Of a DNA stretch of 64,000 nucleotides, positions 36,518-45,133 are shown piece by piece. The notes beneath the pieces were generated by a model. It was not told where the DNA came from and ran no database searches. It saw only the letters and a program-made list of their open reading frames with translations. This DNA is from Pseudomonas ovata. Lineage in GTDB: Bacteria; Pseudomonadota; Gammaproteobacteria; Pseudomonadales; Pseudomonadaceae. The position numbers and the translations under genes are program-made. Each line of letters begins with the position of its first letter. Positions within the stretch are counted from its first letter, which is position 1. The stretch spans positions 417,233-481,232 of the forward strand of contig NZ_QFFU01000002.1 in the NCBI RefSeq assembly GCF_003131185.1. The letters run 5' to 3'.

Positions 36518-38080
36518 TCAGGCCACGCCTTGCTGCGAAAACGATGAGCTCACGCCTTGAGCCATACGCGCCATGAGAAGCTCTTCAGTTGCCTCATCAG
36601 CCGAGACAATGCCGGTTATCTGTCCTTCACGGAACGTGACAATCCGGTCGCTGACCGCCATGACTTCAGGTAACTCGGAAGAAATCACTATCACGGCGAC
36701 GCCGGCACGGGCCATGTCGAACAGAAGTTGATGAACTTCCGCCTTGGCCCCTACGTCGATGCCGCGCGTTGGCTCATCGACGATGAGCACCTTCGGCTTG
36801 AGGGCCATACAGCGAGCCAGGATCACTTTCTGTTGGTTGCCGCCAGACAGTGTTCCAATGGCCACGCTGTCGTTAGCCATCTTGATACGCAGTCGCTTCT
36901 GGTAGTCCTGGATGAGCTGGGTTTCAGCCCGGTCATCGATAAACATGCCCCAACGCTGCAATCCGCCCAGACTGGGCAAACTCATATTCCAACGGATTGA
37001 GTGGCTCAAAAAGCAGGCCTGTTGCTTCCTGTCCTCAGGAACAAGCGCAACGCCAGCGGCGATACCTTCTTTGGGAGATTTGAATGGCGAGACTTGGCGT
37101 CCATTGACGTAGATCATCCCTTCATCGCATCCGTCGGCACCGAAAATCACGCGAGCCAGCTCAGTGCGGCCTGCTCCCACCAGCCCAGCGAAACCAACAA
37201 TTTCCCCTGCCCGTACATCGACTGACATGTCGAGCAATGGCGTCGCATGAAGACTCCTTCCTCCACCAGCCGCTGTTCTGGAAACACTTTGCACCTTCAG
37301 CATCACCTCACCTGGTGCTCCCGTGAGCGGTTTGCGGACAAACTCCACGTCCCGGCCAACCATCAGTCGAACAATGTCATCAACACTAACGTCGCAAACG
37401 TCGCCAGAGATGATGTAGGCTCCGTCGCGAAAGATGGTATAGCGATCACAACACGCCTTCACTTCGTTGAGCTTGTGCGACACATAGATGATGCTGATCC
37501 CTTTAGCCTTCAAATCTGCAATGACTTCGTGAAGTTTGTCGACTTCACGGCCACTGAGCGCAGCCGTAGGTTCATCCATGATGATGAGCTTTGCATTCAT
37601 GGTGAGCGCCTTGGCGATCTCGACCATTTGCTGCTCTGCCACGCTCAGCTTGCGAACCATTGTCTTTGGCGTAATGTGCAAACCAAGATCGTCCAGCACA
37701 TGCTGCGCGTCACTGAACATCTGCTTCCAGTCAACGAAACCATGTCGTAGTGGTTCACGACCCAGGTACATATTCTCGGCGACTGACATGTCGGCAATAA
37801 GGTTGAATTCCTGGTAGATCGTAATGATGCCTACCTCCTGGCGATGTATGGGGGTGTCATGCTCCCCAAGCACGTGACCATTGAATTCAAGTGAGCCTTG
37901 ACCAGCATCCGCGGGCTGAGCCCCAGCCAGGATCTTTAGAATGGTGGACTTGCCGGCGCCGTTTTCACCCAGCAAAGCATGGGCTTCACCTTTCCCGACT
38001 TCGAGCTGTACGCCGTTGAGCGCGACGACACCCGGAAAGGTCTTCTTGATATTGCGAACTTGCAGCAGCCTATCGTTCAT
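36518..38080 (-). CDS. ribose-type sugar ABC transporter ATPase
   Basis: A 520-residue RbsA/MglA-like protein with two ATPase halves. The first has GENGAGKSTI, LSVAEQQMVEIAKAL and IMDEPTAALS. The second has the usual degenerate P-loop GLVGAGRTE with LSGGNQQKVILARCM and IVDEPTRGIDVGA. It energises the CUT2 importer encoded with it. Confidence 0.92.
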   Translation of the reverse strand: MNDRLLQVRNIKKTFPGVVALNGVQLEVGKGEAHALLGENGAGKSTILKILAGAQPADAGQGSLEFNGHVLGEHDTPIHRQEVGIITIYQEFNLIADMSVAENMYLGREPLRHGFVDWKQMFSDAQHVLDDLGLHITPKTMVRKLSVAEQQMVEIAKALTMNAKLIIMDEPTAALSGREVDKLHEVIADLKAKGISIIYVSHKLNEVKACCDRYTIFRDGAYIISGDVCDVSVDDIVRLMVGRDVEFVRKPLTGAPGEVMLKVQSVSRTAAGGGRSLHATPLLDMSVDVRAGEIVGFAGLVGAGRTELARVIFGADGCDEGMIYVNGRQVSPFKSPKEGIAAGVALVPEDRKQQACFLSHSIRWNMSLPSLGGLQRWGMFIDDRAETQLIQDYQKRLRIKMANDSVAIGTLSGGNQQKVILARCMALKPKVLIVDEPTRGIDVGAKAEVHQLLFDMARAGVAVIVISSELPEVMAVSDRIVTFREGQITGIVSADEATEELLMARMAQGVSSSFSQQGVA

Positions 38081-38167
38081 CTCGATGCCTCCCAGCCCCG
38101 GTTTCGCTACACAAGGGAGGAAGCATTGCTCCCTCCCCCACTGCCTTCAAAAGCGTGACCCCATGGA

Positions 38168-39121
38168 CTACTTGATAGCGCTGAACTGCTCGGCCTGATC
38201 AAGGTTTTCCCGCGTGACCATGAATGGCGTAATGGTCACCGACTCGATCTTGGTGCCGTTTCTGATGTTGTCCACAGCCAGGCGCAGTGCTGTGCGAATC
38301 TGCTTGCTTGGGCTCTGCTCGACGATGCCTGTGATCTCACCAGCCTTGATGCTTTTGAGCACTTCAGGATAGGCGTCATAGCCAATAATCTTTATCTTGT
38401 CGCCCAGCCCCATGCCGCGCACCGCTTCGACAGCTCCAAGCGTCATATCGCCGGTGGAGCAGATGATCACATCAGGTGGATTACCTGCCGAAGCGGTGAG
38501 AATGTTCTCGACCACCGACATCGCCTTGGCCCGATCAGCCTCTCCGGATTGCTCAGCGACGAGCTTGAACTTGCTACCGGCAGCGCTCAGTGATTGATGC
38601 ACGCCCTTCGCACGATCCATCGCAGTTGTGGAACCGATCTGACCGGTGATGAGCACCACATTGGCGCCTGTTGGCAGGTTCTTTACTACCCAGTCGCCCA
38701 TAAGCCGACCACCCGCCACGTTGTCTGCTGTGACGAATGGGACGGGTGAAGAGGTTCCCTCTACGCGCCGGTCAACTGCAATTACCGGCACCTTCTCGTC
38801 CAATACATCATTGATCGCAGGCGCGAGCGCCGTGACATCGTTTGGCGTCAATACAACCGCGGCGACGCCTTGTGTCAGCGAGTTTTCGATGTCTGAGCTC
38901 TGTTTGGAAGATGAAGCCTGGGCGTCCTGAACAAGCAGCTTGACATCTAATGTTTTAGCCTCTTGAACAACCTGCTCGTGCATGAAGATGAAGAAGGGAA
39001 TTGAGAGCGTCTGGAAGCTCACTGCGATCTTTTCACCAGCGGCAAACGTGGCTGCGTTCGTCATCAGCAAAATAGTTGCCACTGCGGTAGCTAGCATTCG
39101 ATGTTTATTGTTGGTTTTCAT
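38168..39121 (-). CDS. ribose-type periplasmic sugar-binding protein
   Basis: A 317-residue protein with a signal peptide (MLATAVATILLMTNAATFA) and the fold-type I binding-protein pattern of RbsB/IbpA: FFIFMHEQVVQEAK, QGVAAVVLTPNDVTALAP, VPVIAVDRRVEG. It should be the receptor of the importer encoded downstream. Whether it binds a pentose, hexose or cyclitol cannot be read; the inositol-dehydrogenase-like neighbour favours a cyclitol. A fragment of a second such gene lies directly upstream. Confidence 0.88.
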   Translation of the reverse strand: MKTNNKHRMLATAVATILLMTNAATFAAGEKIAVSFQTLSIPFFIFMHEQVVQEAKTLDVKLLVQDAQASSSKQSSDIENSLTQGVAAVVLTPNDVTALAPAINDVLDEKVPVIAVDRRVEGTSSPVPFVTADNVAGGRLMGDWVVKNLPTGANVVLITGQIGSTTAMDRAKGVHQSLSAAGSKFKLVAEQSGEADRAKAMSVVENILTASAGNPPDVIICSTGDMTLGAVEAVRGMGLGDKIKIIGYDAYPEVLKSIKAGEITGIVEQSPSKQIRTALRLAVDNIRNGTKIESVTITPFMVTRENLDQAEQFSAIK

Positions 39122-39183
39122 CTCGAAGTCCTCAAATGTATCGGTACAGGCACCCGCCGAAATATCCTCGGCTTAGAAGCCAG

Positions 39184-39285
39184 TTATTGGATCGCGCTAT
39201 ATTGCTCTGCCTGGTCCTGGTTTATCCGGATGACCATGAAGGGCTGAACGACAGCGGTTTCGAACTCAGCTTCCCTCCTGGGCTT
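39184..39285 (-). pseudogene. C-terminal remnant of a second sugar-binding protein
   Basis: The translation ends FETAVVQPFMVIRINQDQAE, QYSAIQ, then stop. It aligns with the end of the intact binding protein 63 bases downstream (IESVTITPFMVTRENLDQAE, QFSAIK). Only this tail is recognisable. It looks like the residue of a duplicated or replaced binding-protein gene. Confidence 0.7.
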
Positions 39286-39387
39286 AAGCTCGCCGACTAC
39301 CGCCAATAGATAATCTCTGACAAGCCGAATCCGCTGCAGCAGGCCTCGCGAAGCGGGGCCGCCACACATCGTTGCGTGGACTTTGAC

Positions 39388-40650
39388 TTAGTGAGGTTTA
39401 GCAGTCGGGGTGACGGGCGGCTGACTCAGTCCATACCAGGCGATGACTGCAAAACATGCCAGTGGCACATAAAACGCCGTAGCAATGCCGAAGTGATCGG
39501 CGAGTACACCCATCAGCAATGGAACAAAGGCACCACCCACGAGCGTCATCACCAGGCATGAACCGGCTTTTTTGGTCTGCGTGCCGAGCCCACGAATGCC
39601 CATCGCGAAAATCGTTGGGTACATCACTGACATGAACAGATAGATAGCGACAACCGCGAAGATCGAGATTCGCTCAAATCCAGCAATGGCAACGATGCAC
39701 AGCACCATGCTCACCGAGCTATTGAGGATCAACAATAAACGTGCGGGAACGTAGCGCATTACCCACGTGCCAGCGAATCGACCGATCATGTAAGCCAGCA
39801 TCCCGAGCGAAAGCAGATAGGACGCTTTCTGAGCAGAGATCCCTTGCCAGTGATCAATTGTGTAATTGATGAAGAACGCACCGATACCGACGTAGGCACC
39901 GACGTTACAGAACTGGGCGGCGAGCGCGCCAGTAAAACTGCTCTTCTTCCAAAGGCTAACTTCATCTCCATTTGGCGTGAGAGCTTCTGAGGATTTTTCG
40001 TTGCGAATTTCGGGAAGACGAATTCGAGCAAAGGCGATGAACATCAACATCACAATGAATGCCAACGCTCCATACGTCACCGAAACCAGATCAACGCGGC
40101 TACCATTGAATTCAATAGGTGGGGCGAAGAAAACCGCACCACCAATGACCGGGCCGATGAACGCTCCCAGACCGTTGAAAGACTGAGCAAATGTCAGTCG
40201 TTGTTCTGATTTTGCAGGGTCACCCAAGGCAGCCGCATATAGGTTTGCAGCGGTTTCCAGGCAGCCTAGGCCGCAGGCCAGGACAAACAACGCAACCAAA
40301 AATGGCGCGAATGTACCGGCGATAGAAGCCGGAATAAACAGCAGCGCCCCAACAGCGAACAATGCGAGTCCTGCCAGAATTCCAGCCTTGTAGCCAAAGC
40401 GCTCCATAAACAGACCGACGGGCAAGGCAATGATGAAGTACGCCCCGAAGTAGGCCGTTTGAACCAGTCCTGACTGCCCGCGAGAGATATGGAGGGTGTC
40501 TTGGAAGTGCTTGTTCAGCACATCGAGAAGTCCATGGGAGAGGCCCCACATAAAAAACAGACTCGTCACGAAAATAAAGGCTATACGCGTCGAGGAAAGC
40601 TTTTCGTGGTTATGAGCCAGCCCGCTCAGGGCTTGTGTATCTGTATTCAT
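39388..40650 (-). CDS. FucP-like MFS sugar permease
   Basis: A 420-residue major-facilitator protein with twelve predicted transmembrane helices. It resembles the L-fucose:H+ symporter/GluP branch: FFMWGLSHGLLDVLNKHFQD, GAYFIIALPVGLFMERFGYKAG and CLGCLETAANLYAAALGDP. It probably imports a monosaccharide or related polyol by proton symport, giving the island a second uptake route beside the ABC importer. Confidence 0.86.
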   Translation of the reverse strand: MNTDTQALSGLAHNHEKLSSTRIAFIFVTSLFFMWGLSHGLLDVLNKHFQDTLHISRGQSGLVQTAYFGAYFIIALPVGLFMERFGYKAGILAGLALFAVGALLFIPASIAGTFAPFLVALFVLACGLGCLETAANLYAAALGDPAKSEQRLTFAQSFNGLGAFIGPVIGGAVFFAPPIEFNGSRVDLVSVTYGALAFIVMLMFIAFARIRLPEIRNEKSSEALTPNGDEVSLWKKSSFTGALAAQFCNVGAYVGIGAFFINYTIDHWQGISAQKASYLLSLGMLAYMIGRFAGTWVMRYVPARLLLILNSSVSMVLCIVAIAGFERISIFAVVAIYLFMSVMYPTIFAMGIRGLGTQTKKAGSCLVMTLVGGAFVPLLMGVLADHFGIATAFYVPLACFAVIAWYGLSQPPVTPTAKPH

Positions 40651-40802
40651 GACCGGTACCTTTATTTGTTTTGTAAACCGTCATCAGTGCACGCCAGGCG
40701 ATGTTCAATCCCTGGTCCAGGGCGGGTGTGCCAGCCCCTTGCAACTATGTTTTGCTACGTCAACTTCAAACATCCGTTCTGGTTTTTTTGCTCAGTAAGA
40801 TG

Positions 40803-40827
40803 GAGCCCCTTGCAGGGGCCGGGGCTC
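40803..40827 (-). repeat. intercistronic hairpin
   Basis: A stem of GAGCCCC with GGGGCTC plus an inner CCCTTGCAGGG-type arm, between the dehydrogenase and permease genes. There is no T-run on either strand. It is a possible mRNA processing or stabilising element within a long minus-strand unit. Confidence 0.35.
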
Positions 40828-40841
40828 ACGACCTGGAAAGA

Positions 40842-41843
40842 TTAATGATTCCCTACGCTTACAATCTTGCCCGTCTCAGCCGACTCACTCGCACAGTTCG
40901 CCAAGCGCAACGCCCGCAGGCCATCACGCGGTGTTGCTGGCATCGGGCTGTTATTCTCAACCGCATCCAGGAAGCTGTTGAGCTCGATCTTGTAGGAGTC
41001 GGCGTGACGCTCCAGGAAAAAGTTGAGAAGAGGATCCGCCACGTCAGTCGCCTCTGCGCCATAACGACGGACACTGTTCGTACGATGGTTCTCGTTCAAC
41101 AGCATGCCCTTGGAACCGGAAACTTCCAGGCGCTGATCAAAGCCATATACGGCCTCACGACAACAGTTGATGTGGCATTGACGACCAGAAGCGGTGCGCA
41201 TAAGCACCATGACACTGTCGTAATCCGGAATCGATTCGAGCGTCGGATCCACCAGTCGATTACCGACTGCAAAAACCTCGACGGGCTCCTCGCCAAGCAG
41301 GCTCCGAGCCATGTCGAAGTCGTGGATGGTCATGTCACGGAATATGCCCCCAGACGTTTCCAGGTAGGCCCTTGCGGCCAACGCCGGATCACGACTGGTG
41401 ATGATGACTTGTCGAACCACCCCGATTTCACCATCGTCGATTGCACGACGCAGGCGCAGATAATCGGGGTCAAATCGGCGGTTGAATGCCAGCATTACCC
41501 GGCCATTCAGGCGTTCAAGCTCATCGACAGCAGCCTTCGCGCGCTCGTAGTCCATGTCGATTGGCTTTTCGCAGATAACGGGCTTGCCGAGCCTCACAGC
41601 TTGCAGCATCAGCTCAATATGAAATTCAGTAGGAGTCCCAATAAGCACAGCATCGACGTCAGTACGCTCAATGGCCGATGCATAGTCGTAGGCTGCCTCG
41701 CAACCTAGTTGCAAAGCCAGCGCATTAACCCCCTCCTTCCACGGGTCAGCGACCACAACCAGTTTGGTCCGAGGATTTGTAGCGACGTTAGCGGCGTGGA
41801 TTTTTCCGATACGCCCAGCACCCAATACGGCAATACGCAACAT
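40842..41843 (-). CDS. inositol 2-dehydrogenase-like Gfo/Idh/MocA enzyme
   Basis: A 333-residue enzyme close to the IolG length. It begins MLRIAVLGAGRIGKIHA, has PVICEKPIDMDYERAK with the family lysine, and SRDPALAARAYLETSGGIFRD followed by the MTIHDFDMAR motif containing the catalytic Asp and His typical of inositol dehydrogenases. IolG oxidises myo-inositol to scyllo-inosose with NAD. The ATG at 41843 is chosen because the Rossmann fold starts there. The upstream IolE-like gene ends 97 bases away, so both belong to one run. Confidence 0.82.
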   Translation of the reverse strand: MLRIAVLGAGRIGKIHAANVATNPRTKLVVVADPWKEGVNALALQLGCEAAYDYASAIERTDVDAVLIGTPTEFHIELMLQAVRLGKPVICEKPIDMDYERAKAAVDELERLNGRVMLAFNRRFDPDYLRLRRAIDDGEIGVVRQVIITSRDPALAARAYLETSGGIFRDMTIHDFDMARSLLGEEPVEVFAVGNRLVDPTLESIPDYDSVMVLMRTASGRQCHINCCREAVYGFDQRLEVSGSKGMLLNENHRTNSVRRYGAEATDVADPLLNFFLERHADSYKIELNSFLDAVENNSPMPATPRDGLRALRLANCASESAETGKIVSVGNH

Positions 41844-41892
41844 GATGGTTTTTCCCTTGACAGCCTGGCTGCCTATTATTTTTAGGGGGGTG

Positions 41893-41917
41893 GCGCGGTG
41901 GGTATTTTCCACCGCGC
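41893..41917 (-). repeat. perfect intercistronic hairpin
   Basis: A nine-base stem GCGCGGTGG/CCACCGCGC with a seven-base loop, between the isomerase and dehydrogenase genes. No T-run follows on the minus strand, so it more likely protects the upstream mRNA than terminates it. Confidence 0.4.
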
Positions 41918-41940
41918 AAAAACATGCGGATCTACTAGCG

Positions 41941-42795
41941 TTACTTGAATTGAGACATGGTGGTTTCGAAGGTTCGCTGAGCCATCTCTTGCAGAGGCAG
42001 CTTGCGCACGACTTCCGACAGCACTTCCACACCCCATGGGCCATTGTAGCCAGTAGCCTGAACGGCTTTGATGAAGGCCGGCACATCCAGCACGCCTTCG
42101 CCTGGTAGACGGCGTTTGTGGATAGTGTCTTGCCACAGCGGCTCTACGGCGTACTTGTCAGCGTCATCCAGTTCGACAGAGCCAATGAATTTTGCTGGGA
42201 TGCGAGCAATCTCGCTGAAGTCGACACCACCACGCGCTAAGTGCCAAATGTCCAGCAGTAGCTTGCCGTGGTCGTGGTTCGCGCCCTGGACCAGAGCCAG
42301 CGCAGTATCGATCGTACGCACGTTACTAAACGGCATGATCTCCAGAACGATGTCGGTACCGTAGGTCGCGGCTTCAGCGCTCAGTTTTCCAAAGTGCTCG
42401 ACCATTAACGGGATATTCGCTTCTTCCTGGTGTAGCCCTGGCGCGGTCTTGACTGCACGAGCACCCAGCTCCTGGGCGGCGTTGAAAAGCTCCGCACGCA
42501 TTTTATCGGAGGCGCGGCGCGCCTCACCGTCCAGGTACCAGTCGGTCAGGAACTCAAACTCAATGTGCTTGATTCCATTCGCTTCGAGGATGTGGCGCAT
42601 CTCGCGAAAACCGATGCGATCAACGGTCGACATCAGGTCAACGTGAATGAGGCCCACACCCTTGTAACCGGCCTCAGCCGCAGCCTCTACACGATCCCGG
42701 AATGCGAATGGGCTGATTTCGGTTGGGCCGAACGGGTACACGTCACCCGACAGAGTGAAGTAGGCGGCCAACAATTCGACGTTTTGATTGCTCAT
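41941..42795 (-). CDS. IolE-like sugar phosphate isomerase/epimerase (TIM barrel), paralogue 1
   Basis: A 284-residue AP-endonuclease-2-fold TIM barrel. Likely metal ligands are in VLEIMPFSNVRT (Glu), LLLDIWHLARGG (Asp, His), FIGSVELDDADK and GVEVLSEVVRK (Glu). Relatives include inosose dehydratase, hydroxypyruvate isomerase and dehydroshikimate dehydratase. It is strongly similar along its length to the protein at 50707-51564. A LacI-type operator lies 74 bases upstream of its start. Whether it isomerises or dehydrates is not decided by sequence; the inositol-dehydrogenase neighbour favours a keto-cyclitol or 3-keto-sugar substrate. Confidence 0.78.
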   Translation of the reverse strand: MSNQNVELLAAYFTLSGDVYPFGPTEISPFAFRDRVEAAAEAGYKGVGLIHVDLMSTVDRIGFREMRHILEANGIKHIEFEFLTDWYLDGEARRASDKMRAELFNAAQELGARAVKTAPGLHQEEANIPLMVEHFGKLSAEAATYGTDIVLEIMPFSNVRTIDTALALVQGANHDHGKLLLDIWHLARGGVDFSEIARIPAKFIGSVELDDADKYAVEPLWQDTIHKRRLPGEGVLDVPAFIKAVQATGYNGPWGVEVLSEVVRKLPLQEMAQRTFETTMSQFK

Positions 42796-43552
42796 GTGTA
42801 ACTCCTGAGATGCAGTTGCAAAGATTGAGGCGTGCGAGCCCTGCTAGATCCAGGACAAGCTGTAAAAGGGAAACGCGTTTCCAGTTATCGCACTTCAATA
42901 CCAATTGGCTACCGAAGAGGCGCTCGCGAACGATCTTCCGCCGAGAGGGATCGACGAATTCCGGGAAAAATCCGAGGGATATCCCCATTTACGCCAAGAG
43001 GAAAGATTGATGTTGAATCGAGATTGCGCTGCTTCGACCGACGTAGCGTTAGCCGCCCACTCGGTGCGGTGCATATTGGATACAGGAATCAACAACGCCT
43101 TCGCAGCGGCGCTGAAGATTTGGAGGAAGGCAAGGAGCAAGTACATCGCTATGTCTCCGTTCTTGTTTTAGTGCAGCTTGAGAAGCTGTCGTTGTGGGGA
43201 CGATCTTAGGCATGCGTTTTAGGAAGAAAAATACCAGAAACTGAAATCTCTTTTTCACTCAGCGGAAGAATCCAAGCCATCGAAAAGGCTCGATGGACCC
43301 TTGCTGATCTTTAAGGGTGCAGCATTGGGCCAACGTCGGACGCTTTTACTCACTAGGAACCAGCATAAAAGGCTCATAGGATATTTTTCCACCTATGAAA
43401 TAAAGATTTCCAAAAGCGAGGTTTTATAAGCCCATTCGTAATTATAGGCTGGGACTGACCTGAAGCTGGGAAGGCCCGCTTCAGGTGGCTACAAGAAAAG
43501 GCATGCCTCGACACCCGCTCACATGCCCACGAGAGACCCCAAGAGGCCTAGC
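42796..43552. other. 757-base intergenic region of the island
   Basis: It holds the promoter of the minus-strand operon (with the palindrome at 42869-42882) and probably the promoter of the plus-strand NTF2 gene near its right end. Several overlapping ORFs between 42832 and 43209 look like non-coding noise or heavily decayed sequence; I cannot assign them. The part at 43210-43440 is A/T-rich compared with the chromosome to the left. Confidence 0.45.
42869..42882. promoter_or_regulatory. LacI-family-type operator palindrome
   Basis: GGAAACGCGTTTCC is a perfect 14-base palindrome with the central CG and flanking AAAC/GTTT of LacI/GalR-family operators (compare PtxS or FruR sites). It is 74-87 bases before the isomerase start, suitable for repression of the minus-strand cyclitol operon. 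No intact LacI-type gene is in the window. Confidence 0.55.
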
Positions 43553-43936
43553 ATGAAAAACCATAACGCCGTTGAAGAATTAATTCGCGAGCTGGAAAGC
43601 AAGCGCTATGAAGCAATCATCGCTGGCGATTTCAACGCCTTCAAAGCTTACGCGCATCCTGATTTGAGCTATGCCCACTCCACTGGAGTCGTTGATACGC
43701 TTGAGAGCTACCTCGACAAGTGCCTGGGTGGATTTTATGTCTATCACCATATTGAACATCCGATCGAGTCCATCAAAGTCGTTGGGGACATTGCGCTCGT
43801 CTTCGGCGAGATGAACGGTGAAATCACGGCAGGTGGCGTCCGCAAGACGCTGCGCAATAAAGCCTTGGCCGTCTGGGAACAGCGCGACGGCGAGTGGAAG
43901 CTGCTCGCTTATCAGCCGACAGCTATCCCAGCGTAA
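43553..43936 (+). CDS. NTF2-like (SnoaL/DUF4440) protein 1
   Basis: A 127-residue cone-fold protein: helix-rich start (VEELIRELESKRYEAIIAGD), FKAYAHPDLSYAHSTG, and the closing strands NKALAVWEQRDGEWKLLAYQ typical of DUF4440/NTF2 proteins. Members include dehydratases, isomerases and cyclases acting on cyclic ketones, for example scytalone dehydratase. It precedes the maleylacetate reductase gene by 77 bases. The ATG at 43553 has AGAGG six bases upstream. A dehydratase role in making an aromatic ring is only a hypothesis. Confidence 0.75.
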   Translation: MKNHNAVEELIRELESKRYEAIIAGDFNAFKAYAHPDLSYAHSTGVVDTLESYLDKCLGGFYVYHHIEHPIESIKVVGDIALVFGEMNGEITAGGVRKTLRNKALAVWEQRDGEWKLLAYQPTAIPA

Positions 43937-44013
43937 ACGCGCACTGCCAGAGCGGATCTCTACGGCCTGAGAGATAGCCGCGCCAACTCTCAACGACAGG
44001 AACACCTGACAAA

Positions 44014-45078
44014 ATGAAGAACTTTACTTACACCGGCCTGCCAGCTCGCGTGATCTTTGGCAAAGGATCCCTTCAACAGCTGGAGGCAGAGATTGACCGC
44101 CTCGAATCCCGACGCGCCCTTGTGTTGTGCACACCCGAGCAACGTGATCAGGCTGAGCGAATCGCCGATATTCTGGGCAAGCGTGCTGCCGGCATCTTCG
44201 ATAAAGCAGTGATGCATGTCCCCATCGAGACCGCTCGTGAAGCGCGGGAAGTTGCGAAGGAACTGGGAGCTGATTGTGCTATTGCCATTGGCGGCGGTTC
44301 CACTACCGGTTTGGGTAAGGCAATCGCGCTGGAATCAGGCCTGCCAATTCTGGCAATCCCCACGACATACGCTGGCTCGGAAATGACGCCAGTGTATGGC
44401 CTGACCGAAAACGGCATCAAGAAAACAGGTAAAGATCCACGAGTCTTACCGAAGACTGTGATCTATGACCCAGAGCTTTCGGCTACCCTCCCCCTGGGCA
44501 TGTCGATCATGAGTGGCATGAACGCCATCGCTCACGCTGCAGAGGGTCTCTATGCCCAAGATGGAAACCCTGTGATGTCGCTGATTGCAGAAGAAGGCAT
44601 TCGTGCGATGGCCGAGGGACTGGAGCGCATCAACCACACGCCTGACGATCTGGATGCCCGCAGCGATTGTCTGTATGGCGCCTGGTTGTGCAGCACTGTG
44701 CTTGGCCATGTAGGCATGGCCCTGCATCACAAGCTGTGTCACACGCTGGGTGGCAGCTTCAACCTCCCCCACGCCCAGACACACACTATCGTGCTGCCCC
44801 ACGCGATCGCCTACAACGCCAGTGCGGCTCCGGACGCAGCCGCGCGCATCGTTCGAGCCCTGGGCGGGAAACATGATTCAGCCGGTGGTGCTTTATTCGA
44901 TCTCGCGCAAAAACTCGGTGCCCCCATGAAGCTGAGCGAGCTGGGGCTCACCGAGGTGGATCTTGATCGCGCGACAGACATTGCTCTCAGCAATCCCTAT
45001 TGGAACCCGCGACCGATCGAGCGCGAGGGGATTCGCCAATTGCTGCAAGATGCATATGAAGGAAAACGCCCTGTTTAG
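44014..45078 (+). CDS. maleylacetate reductase
   Basis: A 354-residue iron-containing alcohol dehydrogenase of the maleylacetate reductase branch. It has ARVIFGKGSLQQLE, AIAIGGGSTTGLGKAIALE, the PTTYAGSEMTPVYGLTE signature and the metal-site histidines in MNAIAHAAEGLYA and HHKLCHTLGG with NLPHAQTHTIVLPH. It reduces maleylacetate to 3-oxoadipate with NADH, the step after hydroxyquinol ring cleavage. The matching dioxygenase gene is at 46251-47111. A strong terminator follows. Confidence 0.92.
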   Translation: MKNFTYTGLPARVIFGKGSLQQLEAEIDRLESRRALVLCTPEQRDQAERIADILGKRAAGIFDKAVMHVPIETAREAREVAKELGADCAIAIGGGSTTGLGKAIALESGLPILAIPTTYAGSEMTPVYGLTENGIKKTGKDPRVLPKTVIYDPELSATLPLGMSIMSGMNAIAHAAEGLYAQDGNPVMSLIAEEGIRAMAEGLERINHTPDDLDARSDCLYGAWLCSTVLGHVGMALHHKLCHTLGGSFNLPHAQTHTIVLPHAIAYNASAAPDAAARIVRALGGKHDSAGGALFDLAQKLGAPMKLSELGLTEVDLDRATDIALSNPYWNPRPIEREGIRQLLQDAYEGKRPV

Positions 45079-45093
45079 CTAACTATTGCCTTA

Positions 45094-45133
45094 CCCACTC
45101 GGTGACCGTGAAGGAAGTCGAGTGGGCTTTTTT
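45094..45133 (+). terminator. rho-independent terminator
   Basis: An eight-base stem CCCACTCG/CGAGTGGG (45094-45101 with 45119-45126) followed by CTTTTTT. It ends the maleylacetate reductase transcript; the convergent LysR gene stops inside its T-run. Confidence 0.8.

Noticed and set aside
42905..43171. Possible decayed LacI helix-turn-helix (STDVALAAHSV) near the LacI-type operator
   Set aside because: Only a few residues resemble the LacI motif, the key Thr-Val-Ser part is missing and nothing downstream looks like a sugar-binding domain.
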